Notes: generated from the letters alone by a model not told the origin. DNA of 25,913 nt from Candidatus Parcubacteria bacterium (GCA_026395655.1 JAPLYJ010000009.1:1-25913), one strand, 5' to 3'. Shown: positions 1-8,478, counted from the first letter of the stretch. Made by a program: numbers and translations.

Positions 1-1
1 A

Positions 2-130
2 AATAATCTCTGTAAAATGTACAAGCATAAAAAAGGTTCAGAAGTGGTCGATATACACAAAAAACAAATTCCTTTTACAATGTCAAAAAACATGCTAAGA
101 AGATACAATTACGGTGTCATGGTTAAATGA
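2..130 (+). CDS. Possible 3' end of an ORF entering from the left
   Basis: A reading frame is open from the window edge to TGA at 128-130. It gives about 42 residues, lysine-rich, with an internal ATG at 17. It is too short to assign a family and could be chance in AT-rich DNA. It is listed because it may be the tail of a gene outside the window. Confidence 0.2.
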   Translation, partial: NNLCKMYKHKKGSEVVDIHKKQIPFTMSKNMLRRYNYGVMVK

Positions 131-375
131 TTTGACACGTCCTCTTTAAGGTAGGATATGGCTATATATTTAGTGATTAGAGGGTTAAGATTTGGTTTGT
201 TAGATTGAAGTGAATTAACATATATCCAACCTGAGCTCAAACAAAAAAGAAAATCAGTAAACCTAAGTTTCATTCCACAGCAAAGGTATATTATATTAAG
301 AACCCCCTCGCTAATTCTACCAAAACAAAAAAGCGCTTTAACCGCAGATATTTATCGGTTCTTTAGGTGCAATAC
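131..375. other. Stretch with no recognisable gene
   Basis: No convincing gene was seen. A minus-strand frame stays open for about 85 codons (roughly 105-360) but lacks a good start and recognisable motifs. A weak inverted repeat (AACCG ... CGGTT, about 341-361) followed by a short T-rich run could be a terminator but is not strong. Confidence 0.3.
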
Positions 376-888
376 TTAGTTCAATAGGTAAGTGCAACAC
401 TTTGATAAATAAAGTAATATCAAAGTAATAAGACCTTTGACTTGAGTAGGTTTAATTATTCCTTGTTGTTCTGCGGATTGGATTGCGGAGATTCTTCCTC
501 CGAATTCTGGCTCGGATACTTGTGCGGATACCCCACTATCTGAAAGTATCTGGTTTGTTTTGGTTTCTCCTGCGAGGACTTGTCTGTAAGCTCTAAGTCC
601 TTCTGCTCGGTTGTTGCCTCCGATAAATTCTCCTCTTCCTGCAACGGTTTCTTGTCCTGTGGGTTGGATTGGTTCTTGGATTGACCCTTGGGTTGTTGCG
701 ATGTTTTCTCCCAAACCTTGCGAGGTTGACTCCCCATAAAGAAGTGGATTCTCTTGACTCCCTCTGTTTTGTTGAATTCCATATGTTTGTTCGTATTTAT
801 TAATTATATTATCCCAAATTGCTTGTGCCGCTATCCCATCCTTGGCTTTAGTAATATTTGATTTTTCTACTATAATTATACCATAATT
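376..888 (-). pseudogene. N-terminally truncated relic of an element protein
   Basis: The minus-strand frame is open from a TAA at 889-891 down to the stop at 376. It gives about 170 residues of natural-looking, low-complexity sequence, including AKDGIAAQAIWDNIINKYEQ near the start, then stretches rich in Gln, Gly and Glu. It has no ATG or GTG before residue about 58; the first usual start in frame is a TTG at 714. The last ~20 residues become hydrophobic and unrelated in style, which suggests a junction. I read it as a piece of a larger gene that lost its N-terminus and perhaps its C-terminus. An alternative frame (782 to 456) starts with ATG but is rich in Lys/Gln/Pro and looks like a shadow of this one. 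The family was not recognised. The 28-bp repeats start immediately upstream. Confidence 0.4.
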
Positions 889-1013
889 TTAGATAGTCCA
901 ATAATTTCCGATAAAATCAGATAATCCTATAATTTCCGATAAAATCCGATAATCTTATAAGTATTGATAATTATTGATAGTCCCATAATTTCTTATGTTA
1001 CTTTAATTGTCCG
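874..1013. repeat. Degenerate 28-bp tandem repeats, about 4-5 copies
   Basis: Units start at 902, 930, 958 and 986, exactly 28 bp apart, with a more degenerate unit from 874. The first two share TAATTTCCGATAAAATC and GATAATC blocks; later copies drift. Within each unit GATA-type cores are spaced about 10 and 18 bp apart. The copies are contiguous with no unique spacers, so this is not a CRISPR array. They resemble iterons or operator arrays. Function is not established. Confidence 0.6.
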
Positions 1014-1022
1014 TTCGGACAA
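1007..1022. promoter_or_regulatory. Palindrome next to the 28-bp repeats
   Basis: TTGTCCG-TT-CGGACAA is a perfect 7-bp inverted repeat around a 2-bp centre, GC-rich against an AT-rich background. It overlaps the end of the last 28-bp unit. It looks like a dimeric protein-binding site; no regulator can be named. Confidence 0.4.
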
Positions 1023-1064
1023 AAATAATAACACAAATTATAATCTCTGATAGTCTCACTTCTA

Positions 1065-1089
1065 CCTGATAATCACCTGTTATAGCAGG
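1065..1089. promoter_or_regulatory. Phased CCTG/CAGG site 1
   Basis: CCTG at 1065 and 1076 and CAGG at 1086 are spaced 11 and 10 bp apart. The two inner half-sites form an 8-bp perfect inverted repeat (ATCACCTG 1072-1079, CAGGTGAT 1086-1093). The same arrangement recurs at 1417 and 11209. Confidence 0.5.
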
Positions 1090-1337
1090 TGATGTTATGT
1101 CCTTTATTGTTATCTGACTCTTTCATAAGTTATTTTAGATTGCTTTGTAACACAAAATTCAAGATAGCATTAGGGCTAAATCCGCTAGGTGGTGTATTGA
1201 TACTACTTTTGCCCTTCGTACTAAACGTAGGGCATCGTTGTAATAAATGGGTAAGGAAACAAGCCATTAAAACGACCCATAGAAGATGATATTTTTAGCC
1301 CGAGAAACGATTAGAGATTGCTTTTGTATGACTTACC

Positions 1338-1454
1338 TTATACAGCTTGACTTAATACTTCCTCAGAATCTAATCCAGCACTACTATTAATTTTATCTGT
1401 TGCTTCATTGTACGCTCCTGCTATACCCTGTAATAGCAGGTGAAACTTGTAAAA
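1338..1454 (-). pseudogene. Short C-terminal relic
   Basis: The minus-strand frame runs between a TAA upstream and the stop at 1338-1340. It gives 38 codons, the last ~28 of which read like an ordinary protein tail (GAYNEATDKINSSAGLDSEE). It has no start codon. The phased site 1417-1440 occupies its beginning. It is probably the tail of a decayed element gene, similar in style to the relic at 376-888. The family was not recognised. Confidence 0.25.
1417..1440. promoter_or_regulatory. Phased CCTG/CAGG site 2
   Basis: CCTG at 1417 and 1427 and CAGG at 1437 have exact 10-bp steps. CCTGCTAT (1417-1424) and ATAGCAGG (1433-1440) form a perfect 8-bp inverted repeat. This matches sites at 1065 and 11209. 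Confidence 0.5.
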
Positions 1455-1635
1455 TTAGATGCTTTATTTGCATATAACTACCTACCATCTTTTCTCTAAT
1501 TTTACACCTTATCTACGCATAGCTTTTGTCACTGTTTTTAATTTGATTTGTAGTTAAATCTAAATAAATTTGTAATACTGTCGCCTTTGAACAACATTAA
1601 AACCATTATCCAGTAGCAAATTAAATCCAATAATA

Positions 1636-4167
1636 TCAACCATTCTTTTTGATGATCTCCAATAGTTCTTGCTGACGTTTTTGAAGCGAAGCATCAAAGA
1701 TAATGCGATATTCAAAGTTTTTATTTACCTGCTGAAACTCCTTAAAACCAATTTCTTTTGCAAACACTTCACTAAAGAGATTTTCTATCTTGCCTTTATA
1801 TTCTTGTTTATTCTTTTCATATCCCTCTTTTTCTCGGTTTGATTTCACCTCAACAACTAAAAATCTGCCTTTTGTCGTCTCAACAAGAAAATCTGGGAAG
1901 TATCGGGCTATCCGTTTATTCTCTGGGCTGTAATATTCAAAATAAAAATCGTTGTGGGTAGGGTCGGTAGCTCCGCCCGTAAAATAGACATCAACAATCA
2001 CTTCATCTTTATCCAATACATCTCGTAAATATTTGAACAGGTCTTTTTCATCAGTGCTGTCAAAATTATACGGATTGATATGGAAACCTATACGACTTTT
2101 GCCGTGAGCTTCTTCCATTTGTTCTCTGGAAACAACAAGAATGTTTTTGCCTTGTTCAACGCTTATCTTGAATGGATACATCTTTGTCAATTCAATCTCT
2201 TCCTCAATAATTTCGGTTTTCTCTTGGTACTGATAGGCATTTGCTAAAATGCCATTGATGACAAACGGTAATAACGCCATACTCTTATTTATTTTTTCGG
2301 TGAGGATTTTTCTTGATAAGTTGTTTTTTTCTAAAACTTCTTCAATATCCAGGCACGGCAAGTGTGTGTAGCGGTTGATAAGCTCTATTATTTCGTAAAA
2401 GGTGAGGTTACCGTTTTCTTTTAGTTCCCGTGTAGCTTGTGCTTTTCGGTAGCCAGCCTGCCCTTGTTCGCTCAAAAATATACCGCCTTCTCCGACAAGA
2501 GCTTTGTATTCTTCGGGCTTAAATTTGCTTATATCAATTTTGATTTTGTCTAAATTCTGATTTTGAATAGCGAGTATTTCTTTGAGCAGTTTTGTAACTT
2601 TGAGTTTTTTCTTTTTCTCAATTTTCAAAGTATGCTCAAAGGTTTTTATTTCTTGTGCTGATAACTCCTCTATGGTAGTGGCAAAGTTATTTTTTAACTC
2701 TTTGTCCAAAATACGATAGTTTTCTTCGGAGAGAAAGATTGAGCCAATCGTTGAATTGTCACCTATACTTCGCAAACAACGAGTAGAGGATTGAAGCACA
2801 AAGATTGCGCTCTTTGGCTTACGGTATAATGCACAAGCAACAAGCGAACGGCAATTCCAACCTTCTGTGCCTTTGCCGACAAGTAAAATAAATTGTTTTT
2901 TGCTGTCTATTGTATCGCAGTTAATAAACTCATCTTTGTTTTTTTCCGTTTCGGTGTGATATTCCAAAATCTTATCAAGTGGGATACCTTTGTTTGCCAA
3001 AATAACTTCCAGTTTTGGTCGCAAATCATTTTGCAGATCATCAATACTCGCTGAATAAAAAGCAATTTTCGGTAATCTACCTTCCAGTCGCTTTTCGCCA
3101 TATTCATCACAAAATTTATCAATAACATCCTGTAAAAATTTATTATTCTTAACTTGTGAGTATTCAAAAAACCTAACCTGCTTCAAAATGCCTTTTTCTA
3201 TGCCTTGCTTCAAGCCGAAGTGATACACGACATCAACAATCATTTTACTGTTTATATACGGTGTCCCCGTGAAGTTGGCTACGCCAACAAGCGGAGTATT
3301 GCCGTGCAGATAGTTGATGGTCTGTCTTGTTTTTTTCAGCGTTCCTTCAAGCGTTTTGCCATAGGAATGATGAGCTTCATCAACGAATATTACAAGATTT
3401 GAAAGTTCACGTAAGGCGGCAAGGCGTTTATTCTCAATTTCTTTTTTCTTTAATTCACTCCAATCACCAAATAATCGTTTTGTGGTATTATTTTCCGCTC
3501 GTCTTGTTTTTAAAATTATTTTTTGGGAGTTAGAAACAATGATGTTGTAATTACCAATCGGCGAGAGTGGCGTCTCTGGGCTTTCTAGATAGTGATATTT
3601 AATATTCAAAAGGATATTTTGATATTCTTTTGGGATAACTCGTGTATAATCAAAAGTTTTAATTTCTTTTAAGCTCTCAATAATTGTGGTATCGGGAGCA
3701 AAAACTAAAGCATTTTTTGCAAAGCGTTTATCGTCTGGATGGTAGAACGACAACACGAAGTCATAAGTTGCCATAACCGCCATTAAGATTGTTTTACCTG
3801 CGCCCATCGTAAGAGCATATACTTGATTTGGATAATCCGAGACGCCAAATTTGTCGGTCATCAACTCCTCAATTTTTTTCTTGTTACCGAGCAAATCAAA
3901 CGCTTCTTCTCTTGAGACGCCAAGTCCCAATAGCATATCTTTCTCATTCTCAAAAAGAGATATGAATACTTCCAGAGAAGATTTGTTGCCGACAACTTCC
4001 TTGAGGTAAATATAGGTTTCCAACGCTTCAACTTGTGGTTTATGTAAAAACCCCACTCGTTTTATGTGGGTCAAAATGTTCAGCGTCTCCCGCTCTATGC
4101 CCTTATAGCCATCATCTCGCCAAACAACAACTCTCTGCTGGATGTGCTGTAAAAAAGGATTATCCAT
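1636..4167 (-). CDS. res: Type III restriction enzyme, Res subunit
   Basis: This is the DNA translocase and nuclease of a Type III restriction-modification system, acting in complex with the Mod subunit encoded just upstream. Of 843 residues, a Walker A motif TMGAGKT lies at about 120-126 and a DEAH box (FVDEAHHS) at about 261-268. Further SF2 helicase motifs follow (FTGTPY; VGKGTEGWNCRSL; QSSTRCLRS). The C-terminal PD-(D/E)XK nuclease has D759 in PDFLVET and E773-x-K775 in VVEVKSN, so the catalytic residues look intact. The family is commonly somewhat longer (about 900-1000 residues). It is the third gene of a mod / small ORF / res operon, starting 2 nt after the small ORF's stop. The nuclease appears complete, so the system could be active. 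Confidence 0.93.
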   Translation of the reverse strand: MDNPFLQHIQQRVVVWRDDGYKGIERETLNILTHIKRVGFLHKPQVEALETYIYLKEVVGNKSSLEVFISLFENEKDMLLGLGVSREEAFDLLGNKKKIEELMTDKFGVSDYPNQVYALTMGAGKTILMAVMATYDFVLSFYHPDDKRFAKNALVFAPDTTIIESLKEIKTFDYTRVIPKEYQNILLNIKYHYLESPETPLSPIGNYNIIVSNSQKIILKTRRAENNTTKRLFGDWSELKKKEIENKRLAALRELSNLVIFVDEAHHSYGKTLEGTLKKTRQTINYLHGNTPLVGVANFTGTPYINSKMIVDVVYHFGLKQGIEKGILKQVRFFEYSQVKNNKFLQDVIDKFCDEYGEKRLEGRLPKIAFYSASIDDLQNDLRPKLEVILANKGIPLDKILEYHTETEKNKDEFINCDTIDSKKQFILLVGKGTEGWNCRSLVACALYRKPKSAIFVLQSSTRCLRSIGDNSTIGSIFLSEENYRILDKELKNNFATTIEELSAQEIKTFEHTLKIEKKKKLKVTKLLKEILAIQNQNLDKIKIDISKFKPEEYKALVGEGGIFLSEQGQAGYRKAQATRELKENGNLTFYEIIELINRYTHLPCLDIEEVLEKNNLSRKILTEKINKSMALLPFVINGILANAYQYQEKTEIIEEEIELTKMYPFKISVEQGKNILVVSREQMEEAHGKSRIGFHINPYNFDSTDEKDLFKYLRDVLDKDEVIVDVYFTGGATDPTHNDFYFEYYSPENKRIARYFPDFLVETTKGRFLVVEVKSNREKEGYEKNKQEYKGKIENLFSEVFAKEIGFKEFQQVNKNFEYRIIFDASLQKRQQELLEIIKKNG

Positions 4168-4168
4168 T

Positions 4169-4357
4169 TTAATTCTCTTTTTTGATTTTTGAAAGTCGTT
4201 TTATAAGCACACACATACACTCTGCCATTTCTTCGTCAGAGTCTTGTAATGGCAACATAAAACCACGCTGTTCGGGATGTAATGGGCGAGGTATAGATAA
4301 ATTAAAAACTTCTTCATCGGACATTTCTGCTATCTTTTTGAGGGTTATTTTTCCCAT
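4169..4357 (-). CDS. Small protein between mod and res, function unknown
   Basis: This 62-residue ORF starts at ATG 4357, four nt after the mod stop, and ends 2 nt before res starts, so it is translated in the same operon. A longer reading from 4411 would overlap mod by about 50 nt and lacks support. The sequence opens MGKITLKKIAEMSDEEVFNL, then has a Pro/His-containing middle (SIPRPLHPEQRG) and an acidic-to-basic helical tail ending in KRLSKIKKEN. No signal peptide, membrane segment or known domain was recognised. Its fixed position in the operon suggests an accessory or modulatory role for the R-M enzyme, which is inference. Confidence 0.65.
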   Translation of the reverse strand: MGKITLKKIAEMSDEEVFNLSIPRPLHPEQRGFMLPLQDSDEEMAECMCVLIKRLSKIKKEN

Positions 4358-4361
4358 AATT

Positions 4362-6233
4362 TTATGCGTTAATTTCAAATGTCTCAAAGTATTCTTCACC
4401 GAGCACATCAACGATTTTTATTGCAATTGTGTATTTTCCTTTTTCGGGATATTCCCAATCGTATATCGCTTTAATGAGTTCTTTTTTACTGGGTAAATCC
4501 ATAACCTCAGCATTAAAAAGTTTGCCGTTGTAATCAACATCAATAGCTACACTGTCTATAATTTGCTTAAAATCTCTCACTTTCGCTTGTTGGTCTTTCT
4601 TGAGCATTTTTTCATTTTCAATTTCCAGTTTTCTCATCAAAATTGGCGAGTAAAATTCTTTAATTTCTACTGAGAGTTTTTTATCTTTTGCTTTTGCCGT
4701 AATCTTTGCTTCAGGCTTTTGTTTGAAGATGAGATTTTTCTTTTCGGTTAAGATGTCTCTAATTTCAACTTTCACGTCAGTTTTATTTCCCTTTTTCAGA
4801 AAATCAGAAACATCAAGCTCAACACCAGAAGCAACAATCAAAACGCCTTCCTCATATACTGGCTCGCCTGATTTTGATTTTTTCTTTACTGAAAAAGTGT
4901 CAATTTTATCCTCAATGCTTTCGAGCACTATTTTTATGTCCAGTTTGTTCAGTACTCGATTAAGTGGCATTACTTTCACAAAATTGTTATCCAAGACGCC
5001 ATCAAAATAACTTCGTTTTATTGGCTCTATTCCGTACATTTCCATCACAATTTCTTTGGCTTCCAGTTCGTTTTTGAAAATGTCGTAATCATTCACATTG
5101 TGGATTTTGAAGGCATACAAACCTTTAAAGTTTTTATCTTTTTTCTTTTGCTGTTCACTGGTTATTTGATTAAGTCGCTTCGTTGTTGTTTGTATTGCTC
5201 CTAAATTTATATCGCAACCAATCCATCGCCTGCCCAGTTTTTGGGCAGTTGCAAGCGTTGTTCCACTTCCGCAAAAGCAATCCAAAACAAGATCACCATT
5301 ATTGGAGCTGGCTTTAATAATTCTTTCTAACAGAGCTTCTGGTTTTTGGGTAGGATAGCCAGAAATTTCATTAACTAATCTCTGTGTTGGTGTTATGTCT
5401 GCCCACCAATTTTCAATCAACTTTCCTTTTTCTATTTCTTCTTTTGAAACACTTTGTATTTCGTCACCCCATCCTCTACCTTCAATTTTACCTCTCTTAT
5501 AAGGAATCCTAATTTCATTGAATATTCTTTTATCTGTTTTTTGATAAAATAATATGTTGTCAGTTTTTCTCGGAAAATATTTTGTCGCTATACTTGGGCT
5601 TGAATAACACCAAATAATCTCATTAATAAAATTATCTTCTCCAAAAACTTCGTCCATAATAAGTCGTAGAAATGCTCCTTTGTGCCAGTCGCAATGCAAA
5701 TAAATACTTCCTGTGTCTGAAAGAAGCTCACGCATAAGCAAGAGTCGCTCATACATAAACTGTAAATATTCGTCTTTCTCCCAAATGTCAGTATATTGTT
5801 TTTCTTCAAGCAAGCTCTGTTCTACACCATCAATTCTTTCACCCTTGAACTTAACTTTTTTTACATATTCTGCCTTACTATCAAATGGCGGGTCAATGTA
5901 TATCAAATCAACTTTACCACGATATTCTTTTAAAAGATGGGAGAGAACTTGCAAGTTATCACCCCAAAATAATTTATTAAAATCTTTTGAGTTTTTGTCG
6001 CCGTAAAATTCTTTTTCTTGAGCGGGATAGTATTCAACTTTGTCCAAAGGTTTTTTACCAACCCATTGAAGCATTGGTCTGCCTTTGGCTTTTTCAATAT
6101 CAAAGCGATATGTGGTAGCTTTCGCTACCGATTGTAATCGTGATTTTTTTGACATACTCTGAACGGTTTTATTGATGTCTGCTGGCTGAAAAACATAAAG
6201 CTCCTCGCCAGCGATAGCATTTCTGCTACCCAT
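4362..6233 (-). CDS. mod: Type III DNA methyltransferase, Mod subunit
   Basis: This SAM-dependent DNA methyltransferase carries the specificity of the Type III system; family knowledge predicts N6-adenine methylation. Motif IV (IDPPF, residues 113-117) precedes the SAM-binding motif I (DCFCGSGTT, 318-326), which is the order of beta-class enzymes. The region after about 350 is the variable C-terminal part. The start is uncertain: ATG 6233 gives 623 residues, but ATG 6155 (Met27, [10 protein letters not shown]) is likely the older start. Residues 1-26 are encoded by sequence lying between two identical 17-bp direct repeats (6154-6170, 6281-6297), as if inserted. Neither start has a well-spaced Shine-Dalgarno. 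The small ORF and res follow in the same operon. Confidence 0.92.
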   Translation of the reverse strand: MGSRNAIAGEELYVFQPADINKTVQSMSKKSRLQSVAKATTYRFDIEKAKGRPMLQWVGKKPLDKVEYYPAQEKEFYGDKNSKDFNKLFWGDNLQVLSHLLKEYRGKVDLIYIDPPFDSKAEYVKKVKFKGERIDGVEQSLLEEKQYTDIWEKDEYLQFMYERLLLMRELLSDTGSIYLHCDWHKGAFLRLIMDEVFGEDNFINEIIWCYSSPSIATKYFPRKTDNILFYQKTDKRIFNEIRIPYKRGKIEGRGWGDEIQSVSKEEIEKGKLIENWWADITPTQRLVNEISGYPTQKPEALLERIIKASSNNGDLVLDCFCGSGTTLATAQKLGRRWIGCDINLGAIQTTTKRLNQITSEQQKKKDKNFKGLYAFKIHNVNDYDIFKNELEAKEIVMEMYGIEPIKRSYFDGVLDNNFVKVMPLNRVLNKLDIKIVLESIEDKIDTFSVKKKSKSGEPVYEEGVLIVASGVELDVSDFLKKGNKTDVKVEIRDILTEKKNLIFKQKPEAKITAKAKDKKLSVEIKEFYSPILMRKLEIENEKMLKKDQQAKVRDFKQIIDSVAIDVDYNGKLFNAEVMDLPSKKELIKAIYDWEYPEKGKYTIAIKIVDVLGEEYFETFEINA

Positions 6234-6297
6234 AACCCTTTCGGACTATGACCGTTCAGAGTGCTCTGACGAGGAGCTTAATACTCTGAACGGTTTT
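6154..6297. repeat. 17-bp direct repeats bracketing a 110-bp insert with an inverted copy
   Basis: ATACTCTGAACGGTTTT is present at 6154-6170 and 6281-6297, identical in 17 positions. An inverted copy of its core (ACCGTTCAGAGT) lies at 6251-6262, making a 12-bp-arm hairpin with 6283-6294. AAGCTCCTCG (6199-6208) and CGAGGAGCTT (6270-6279) form a second inverted pair. The block covers the upstream region and first codons of mod. Confidence 0.7.
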
Positions 6298-6409
6298 TCT
6301 GCCATACCTTATAGAAATCTACGAGGGTTAGGCAATTTGGATATTTAATTTTTACAATTAAAGAATAACATAAATTTTTCAAAAATAAAAGTAAAATTAC
6401 TTGAAAAAA

Positions 6410-6429
6410 CAGGTAAAAACAGGTAAAAT
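6410..6429. promoter_or_regulatory. Phased CAGG site upstream of the winged-helix gene
   Basis: CAGGTAAAAA at 6410-6419 is followed directly by CAGGTAAAAT at 6420-6429, two 10-bp direct repeats. The motif closely matches CAGGTAATAA x2 at 11231-11250. It sits 31 bp before ATG 6461, a position suited to control of that gene. Confidence 0.5.
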
Positions 6430-6460
6430 AAAGAAAATTATATTACCATTACCATTTACT

Positions 6461-7819
6461 ATGTTATACTTTAGAAAGAGTAAAAACTCAACCTGCCTTC
6501 ATTTTATTGAACGGTTAGGCATACTTGATAAGTATCAAAAAATTCATAAGAAAGATTCAAGTTATTCTGAAAGATTTTACATAAAATGTAATATCCCCCT
6601 TATAAATGAGATACTAAATAAGGAATCTGACAAAATTGAATTTTTTAATGATATTTTTATAGAATATAATAATTCTCCACCTTATTCTCTTTCGCAAAGC
6701 AAAGATATGATAATAAGGAGCATTGAAAAGATTTCCGAAAATTATGATTATTCTAATATTCCATTGATTTATAAGACGCTTTTACCACCTCATTTTTCTA
6801 TTCATAGAATTCCAGACGATGTGTCAAACGAATTACATAGTATTCATTCTTTTGACAAAGAAGATGATGGCAACATAGATTTTGTAAGGGCATTATTAGA
6901 ACTTAAAAAAGAAAAAATTATTAATATTAATCATTTTGAAATATTATTTTTAAATGATATCTATCTAGTTATTAAAACGATAATTGATTATATAAAGCCA
7001 CAAAAAATATCTGAAACAAAGCAAGATAAATCAGATATTAAAGACTTTTCAGAACTAAAAAATTTTGTAAACATACAAGAGCAAATGGATGAATGTTCAT
7101 CTTTTAACTCTTCTACACAACATCGACTATTTCGTGATCGATGGCTTGGAATAAAACGCATTCTTGATTTTCTTTATAAAAAAATTAGTCCATTACTTAT
7201 TGGAGAACAAAAAATATATATTGAGATATCTGAGTTTCAACACCATGAAGATGATATTGATAAAGTTCTTGTCCCAACAATAAATAAACTTCAAGAATGT
7301 GGGGTTGTAATTAGAGGTGTTAAAAAAGGTATTTTTACAAATGGGCATGCTTTAATAGTGATAAAAAACTTTGATTCTTTTGATAAACAACATCAAATAG
7401 TCTCCGAGCTTGTTCATCAAATAGAAGAAGATGGTAAAGATAGGTTTCCAGATGCATATAAGTCAAGATTAGAAGAAAATAAAAAAGAAATACAAAATGA
7501 TATTATATCAATTCAGCTAAGAAAAAATCAAATAAAAATAGATAAAAATACTGGGGATATTGAATTAAATAAAGTTAAAACAAATCTTAATCCAGGGAGC
7601 AAGGAATTTAATGTTCTTATGAAATTAGTAACAAATAAAAATTATTTGGCAACTTATAAAGATTTGCTTGGAGATAACCCAACAAAGACCAATAAAAGAA
7701 ATTTATCTTTTACTATTAGAAATCTAAAAGAAGTTCTCGGCATTCTCCCAATAAAAACTTCAAAAAATAAAGACATAATTAAAAATATAAAAAAATACGG
7801 CTACAAGCTTATAACTTAA
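6461..7819 (+). CDS. Protein with C-terminal OmpR-type winged-helix domain
   Basis: This is a 452-residue protein of unknown overall role with a likely DNA-binding C-terminus. The last ~100 residues show the OmpR/PhoB pattern: a beta strand (GDIELN), NPGSKEFNVLMKLVTN helix, a recognition-helix region ending TIRNLKEVLG, and the wing ending IKKYGYKLI, like the GYRL end of that family. The N-terminal ~350 residues are mostly helical and charged, with no receiver domain and no recognised family, so this is not an ordinary two-component regulator. A TTG at 6401 would add 20 residues, but those codons run through the repeated CAGGTAAAAA sites, so I prefer ATG 6461. It is monocistronic, with a terminator-like hairpin downstream. 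It may be the reader of the phased CAGG sites. Confidence 0.7.
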   Translation: MLYFRKSKNSTCLHFIERLGILDKYQKIHKKDSSYSERFYIKCNIPLINEILNKESDKIEFFNDIFIEYNNSPPYSLSQSKDMIIRSIEKISENYDYSNIPLIYKTLLPPHFSIHRIPDDVSNELHSIHSFDKEDDGNIDFVRALLELKKEKIININHFEILFLNDIYLVIKTIIDYIKPQKISETKQDKSDIKDFSELKNFVNIQEQMDECSSFNSSTQHRLFRDRWLGIKRILDFLYKKISPLLIGEQKIYIEISEFQHHEDDIDKVLVPTINKLQECGVVIRGVKKGIFTNGHALIVIKNFDSFDKQHQIVSELVHQIEEDGKDRFPDAYKSRLEENKKEIQNDIISIQLRKNQIKIDKNTGDIELNKVKTNLNPGSKEFNVLMKLVTNKNYLATYKDLLGDNPTKTNKRNLSFTIRNLKEVLGILPIKTSKNKDIIKNIKKYGYKLIT

Positions 7820-7889
7820 TCACATACGAAGCACATTTTCTCATAATAAAACCACAATCCCTCCGTCCCATTTTTCTACTTTTTCATAT

Positions 7890-7921
7890 AAAGTCAAAGC
7901 AAAATACACTTTGGCTTTTTT
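7890..7921 (+). terminator. Rho-independent terminator-like hairpin
   Basis: AAAGTCAAAG (7890-7899) pairs with CTTTGGCTTT (7909-7918) with one G-U pair, followed by a T-run. It lies 70 bp after the stop of the winged-helix gene. Confidence 0.6.
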
Positions 7922-7970
7922 ATTTGCCAAAAACGCAAAGTCATTTTAACCAATTAATTATCAAAATTAT

Positions 7971-8240
7971 ATGACCAGAAAATTAAAAAGCTATCAGTTA
8001 GATAATCAAACAGACTATTTCTCAACCTTTGATTTGGGTTGTTCCGCCGCGCTTATCAGTGTGGGTTTTGAGCTTTTTTCTTTAGATAAGCAAAAGCCCA
8101 AAGTGCTTTTTGTTTTTGCAAAAAAGGTCGGCATTGACGAAGTGATCAATGACTATTTCTCTGACAAATTAAAAGTAAGCGCAAGAACCCTGTTTGATAA
8201 CACAAAGATGCTAAAAAACAGAATCTACAGCAGTTTATAA
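7971..8240 (+). CDS. DUF5659-like small protein
   Basis: An 89-residue protein matching my memory of the DUF5659 family: an N-terminal YFSTFDLGCSAALISVGFEL block, a beta strand with KVLFVFAK, and a C-terminal NDYFSDKLKVSARTLFDNTK helix ending in LKNRIY. The family has no established function; members often occur in element and phage gene clusters of candidate-phyla bacteria, close to primases and recombinases, as here. The next gene begins 4 nt after the stop. No signal peptide or membrane segment was seen. Family assignment is from pattern recall, not a search. Confidence 0.7.
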   Translation: MTRKLKSYQLDNQTDYFSTFDLGCSAALISVGFELFSLDKQKPKVLFVFAKKVGIDEVINDYFSDKLKVSARTLFDNTKMLKNRIYSSL

Positions 8241-8244
8241 CTCC

Positions 8245-8478
8245 ATGCTTTTAGACGAAGACATTGTAAAGTTCCAAGTTCTCTATAAGAGCGAGCTCGG
8301 AATTGAAATTAGTAGAGAGGATGCCTACGAGAAAGGCATTAAGCTTTTGCGATTGATGTCTATCGTTTATAAGCCAATGACCGAGCAGGAGCATGAGCTC
8401 ATACAAAAGCACCGTAAGGACACGCTTCCATTATTAAAACAAAACATTACAGAGAAATTAGAGAGCAGCAGGATGTAA
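8245..8478 (+). CDS. Small helical element protein, function unknown
   Basis: This 77-residue protein is predicted all-helical. It contains DEDIVKFQVLYKSELGIEIS, then REDAYEKGIKLLRLMSIVYKP and a charged tail. The FQ-LYK-x5-G-x-EIS-x2-EA-x3-G pattern is one I associate with small proteins beside DUF5659 genes in candidate-phyla elements. It starts 4 nt after the DUF5659 stop, so the two are co-translated. A related shorter pattern (LQKLYLKEFEEEISDEE) is repeated in the 31-residue ORF at 8872, which suggests a small family of paralogous helical modules. Function is unknown; DNA or protein binding would be speculation. Confidence 0.7.
   Translation: MLLDEDIVKFQVLYKSELGIEISREDAYEKGIKLLRLMSIVYKPMTEQEHELIQKHRKDTLPLLKQNITEKLESSRM

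Larger units (their letters stand above)
1023..1635. other. Gene-poor stretch with hairpins and relics
   Basis: No intact gene is supported. Contents seen: two CCTG/CAGG phased sites (1065-1089, 1417-1440), a 9-bp imperfect hairpin at about 1210-1232 (GCCCTTCGT ... ACGTAGGGC), and a relic frame at 1338-1454. The 66-codon plus-strand frame at 1089-1289 overlaps the hairpins and has no recognisable domain. The stretch separates the relic at 376-888 from the restriction gene. Confidence 0.4.

Noticed and set aside
456..782. Minus-strand frame beginning MEFNKTEG
   Set aside because: It overlaps the 376-888 frame in another phase. The latter is open further upstream and has a more natural composition; this one is Lys/Gln/Pro-rich in a shadow-like way.
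874..1013. CRISPR array from 28-bp periodic repeats
   Set aside because: The units are contiguous, with no unique spacers between them, and they degenerate along the array. No cas gene was seen.
1089..1289. 66-codon plus-strand frame
   Set aside because: It overlaps the hairpin at 1072-1093 and a second hairpin, has no recognisable domain and no clear ribosome binding site, so chance is likely.
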